A stretch of 5,985 nt of DNA from an uncultured Veillonella sp. (GTDB lineage: Bacteria > Bacillota > Negativicutes > Veillonellales > Veillonellaceae), in the NCBI GenBank assembly GCA_934216375.1, contig CAKQBP010000091.1:1-5985 (forward strand). The letters are read 5' to 3'. Position 1 is the first letter of the stretch. Each line of letters starts with the position of its first letter. Positions 5,021 through 5,985 of this stretch are shown here, piece by piece. The notes under the pieces were generated by a model. The model ran no database searches. It was not told where the DNA came from and saw only the letters and a program-made list of their open reading frames with translations. Made by a program: the position numbers and the translations under genes.

Positions 5021-5629
5021 ATGATAAAAAAAATAATTATTACATGTACGCTTGTTTGTATGATTGTAATGGTATCCTCTGTATCATTAGCAAAAACTAT
5101 TGATCGGGGGCAACGAGGGCATCACGTTAGTAAGGTGCAAACCATGTTAAAGCATCAAGGTTTTTTACATGATTCTATAGATGGCATTTACGGTCATAAT
5201 ACAGAACAGGCTGTTCGAAAATTTCAAAAATCTAAAGGGCTCCCTGTAGATGGTCGTGTTGGTCCTGCTACGATGAATGCTTTGGAAAAGATGGAGACTC
5301 GTTATGGTGGCCATGGCACAGAACGCAATCATAATGGAGTGCCTAATAAATACTCTAAAGTTTTAACGATGGAGGCTAGTGGCTATTCATCTCAAGATCC
5401 TGGCAACGGAAAATATACAGCTACAGGTAGTCGTCTACGGAAGGGACTTGTGTCTGTAGACCCTAAATTAATTCCTTTGGGAACGCGATTATATATTGAA
5501 GGTTATGGCTATGCTGTAGCTGACGATGTAGGTGGTGCTATTAAAGGGCATCGCATTGATTTAGCTTTTGATTCTCGTGCAGAAGCATTGCAGTTTGGAC
5601 GTCAATCTGTAAAGGTTTATATTTTATAA
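5021..5629 (+). CDS. Exported peptidoglycan-binding and 3D-domain protein (probable cell-wall hydrolase)
   Basis: This 202-residue protein begins with a signal peptide (MIKK, hydrophobic stretch 5-22, likely cleavage after SLA at 24). Residues about 28-91 form a PG_binding_1 domain with the typical VSKVQTMLKHQGF, DGIYGHNTEQAVRKFQ and LPVDGRVGPATMNALEKM pattern. After a polar linker (92-112), residues 113-202 form a 3D domain: TMEASGYS, TATGSRLRKGLVSVDP, IPLGTRLYI, then D168/D169, GGAIKGHRID (D180) and D184. The 3D fold resembles the catalytic barrel of lytic transglycosylase MltA, so peptidoglycan cleavage in the periplasm or wall is expected. The ATG at 5021 is preferred because AAGGTGAGG (5007-5015) lies 5 nt upstream; a GTG start at 5015 would overlap that site. 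I found no convincing promoter in the AT-rich 4860-5000 stretch. Confidence 0.88.
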   Translation: MIKKIIITCTLVCMIVMVSSVSLAKTIDRGQRGHHVSKVQTMLKHQGFLHDSIDGIYGHNTEQAVRKFQKSKGLPVDGRVGPATMNALEKMETRYGGHGTERNHNGVPNKYSKVLTMEASGYSSQDPGNGKYTATGSRLRKGLVSVDPKLIPLGTRLYIEGYGYAVADDVGGAIKGHRIDLAFDSRAEALQFGRQSVKVYIL

Positions 5630-5634
5630 TGATG

Positions 5635-5717
5635 ACTCTCTAGCTTTATATAACTATATGATAGGTTTATAGACTAAAATCATATTCTTGTATAAAATGC
5701 TAGAGAGTTTTTCTTTT
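5635..5717 (+). terminator. Rho-independent terminator of the 3D-domain gene, unusually long hairpin
   Basis: The base stem ACTCTCTAGC (5635-5644) / GCTAGAGAGT (5699-5708) continues with TTTATA (5645-5650) / TATAAA (5691-5696) across a 2-nt bulge. An upper helix is ATATGAT (5656-5662) / ATCATAT (5679-5685). The T-rich tract TTTTTCTTTT (5708-5717) follows directly, as for an intrinsic terminator. It starts 5 nt after the stop codon. The ~74-nt hairpin is longer than usual and resembles in design the one after the nhaA pair. Confidence 0.8.
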
Positions 5718-5758
5718 ACCGAATTATAATGTATTCAAAACCTCGAATATTCGGAAAT
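5715..5758. promoter_or_regulatory. Two inverted PurBox-like sites (PurR operator)
   Basis: The Gram-positive PurBox consensus is AWWWCCGAACWWT. The plus strand at 5715-5727 reads TTTACCGAATTAT (11 of 13 positions). The minus strand at 5758-5746 reads ATTTCCGAATATT (12 of 13, differing only at the C). The two face each other, with 26 nt between the CGAA cores, which resembles the paired inverted arrangement described for Bacillus pur operons. The second box precedes a -10 candidate by 5 nt and lies upstream of purR, suggesting autoregulation. Confidence 0.6.
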
Positions 5759-5763
5759 TATGG

Positions 5764-5769
5764 TATAAT
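5764..5769 (+). promoter_or_regulatory. Candidate -10 box of purR
   Basis: TATAAT (5764-5769) lies about 68 nt before the ribosome binding site of purR. The -35 position (about 5741-5746, CCTCGA) is poor and abuts the second PurBox-like site, as expected for a promoter controlled by a factor bound there. Confidence 0.5.
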
Positions 5770-5850
5770 ATAGATATATGATGATGACTCATGATGTTAA
5801 ATTGATGAGTATACTCAATAGTTATATGATGAATGGTAAAGGATAACCCT

Positions 5851-5985
5851 ATGGATAAAGTACGGCGTGTAGAACGAATGGTGGCAATGACAAAACTGTT
5901 AGTTGATTCACCGCAAAAATTGATTCCTTTAAATTACTTTTGCGACTTTTTTGGCATGGCTAAATCAACGGTTAGTGAAGATTTG
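5851..5985 (+). CDS. purR: Purine operon regulator PurR, N-terminal part (cut by window end)
   Basis: The first 45 residues are present, and the frame is open to the window edge. They match the winged-helix N-terminal domain of Gram-positive PurR: RRVERMVAMTKLLVDSP, then KLIPLNYFCDFFGMAKSTVSEDL, where Bacillus subtilis PurR has LIPLTFFSERYESAKSSISEDL. The missing C-terminal part in this family is a phosphoribosyltransferase-like domain that senses PRPP. PurR controls purine synthesis and transport genes. The ATG at 5851 has AAAGGA (5838-5843) 7 nt upstream. The PurBox-like pair at 5715-5758 suggests control of its own gene. It is unrelated to the LacI-type PurR of E. coli. Confidence 0.92.
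   Translation, partial: MDKVRRVERMVAMTKLLVDSPQKLIPLNYFCDFFGMAKSTVSEDL

Overview
The window looks like low-GC Firmicutes chromosome, most probably Veillonella or a close relative in the Negativicutes (inferred from gene content and style, with no database search). The support is AT-rich DNA with strong AAGGAG-type ribosome binding sites, a Gram-positive-type PurR, a clostridial-type stand-alone Mop protein, a 3D-domain cell-wall protein and NhaA-type antiporters. There is no phage, transposase, CRISPR or plasmid signature.

Layout. Positions 1-454 hold no gene. The first 350 bases are a relatively GC-rich cluster of structured repeats, including two clear copies (181-264 and 271-349) of an 80-84 nt hairpin repeat whose stems differ by compensatory changes. 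On the minus strand follow a small molybdate-binding protein gene (mop, 455-664, with a terminator at 420-445) and, upstream of it, tRNA-Gly(CCC) at 753-826. A perfect 15-bp inverted repeat lies between them. The intergenic region at 827-964 is divergent and carries a perfect 22-bp palindrome.

On the plus strand from 965 come a PepSY-type multi-helix membrane protein (965-2296) and two tandem NhaA Na+/H+ antiporters (2394-3551 and 3587-4759). The antiporters are 35 nt apart and align without gaps over 380 residues at about 58% identity (hand count). They are followed by a long irregular stem-loop (4777-4858), an exported peptidoglycan-binding/3D-domain protein (5021-5629) with its own long terminator hairpin, and the first 45 codons of purR (5851 to the window end). 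Upstream of purR are two inverted PurBox-like sequences.

How the genes fit together. The nhaA pair probably forms one transcription unit for sodium and pH homeostasis, and the PepSY protein just upstream may be partly co-transcribed. Both antiporters keep the catalytic aspartates. The first has lost two residues matching the E. coli pH-sensor cluster that the second retains, so the pair may cover different pH ranges. The remaining genes (Mo storage, tRNA, cell-wall enzyme, purine regulator) look like ordinary chromosomal neighbours. I see no undescribed multi-gene system here; the most unusual signals are non-coding, namely the covarying hairpin repeats, the two perfect inverted repeats and the long 3' stem-loops.
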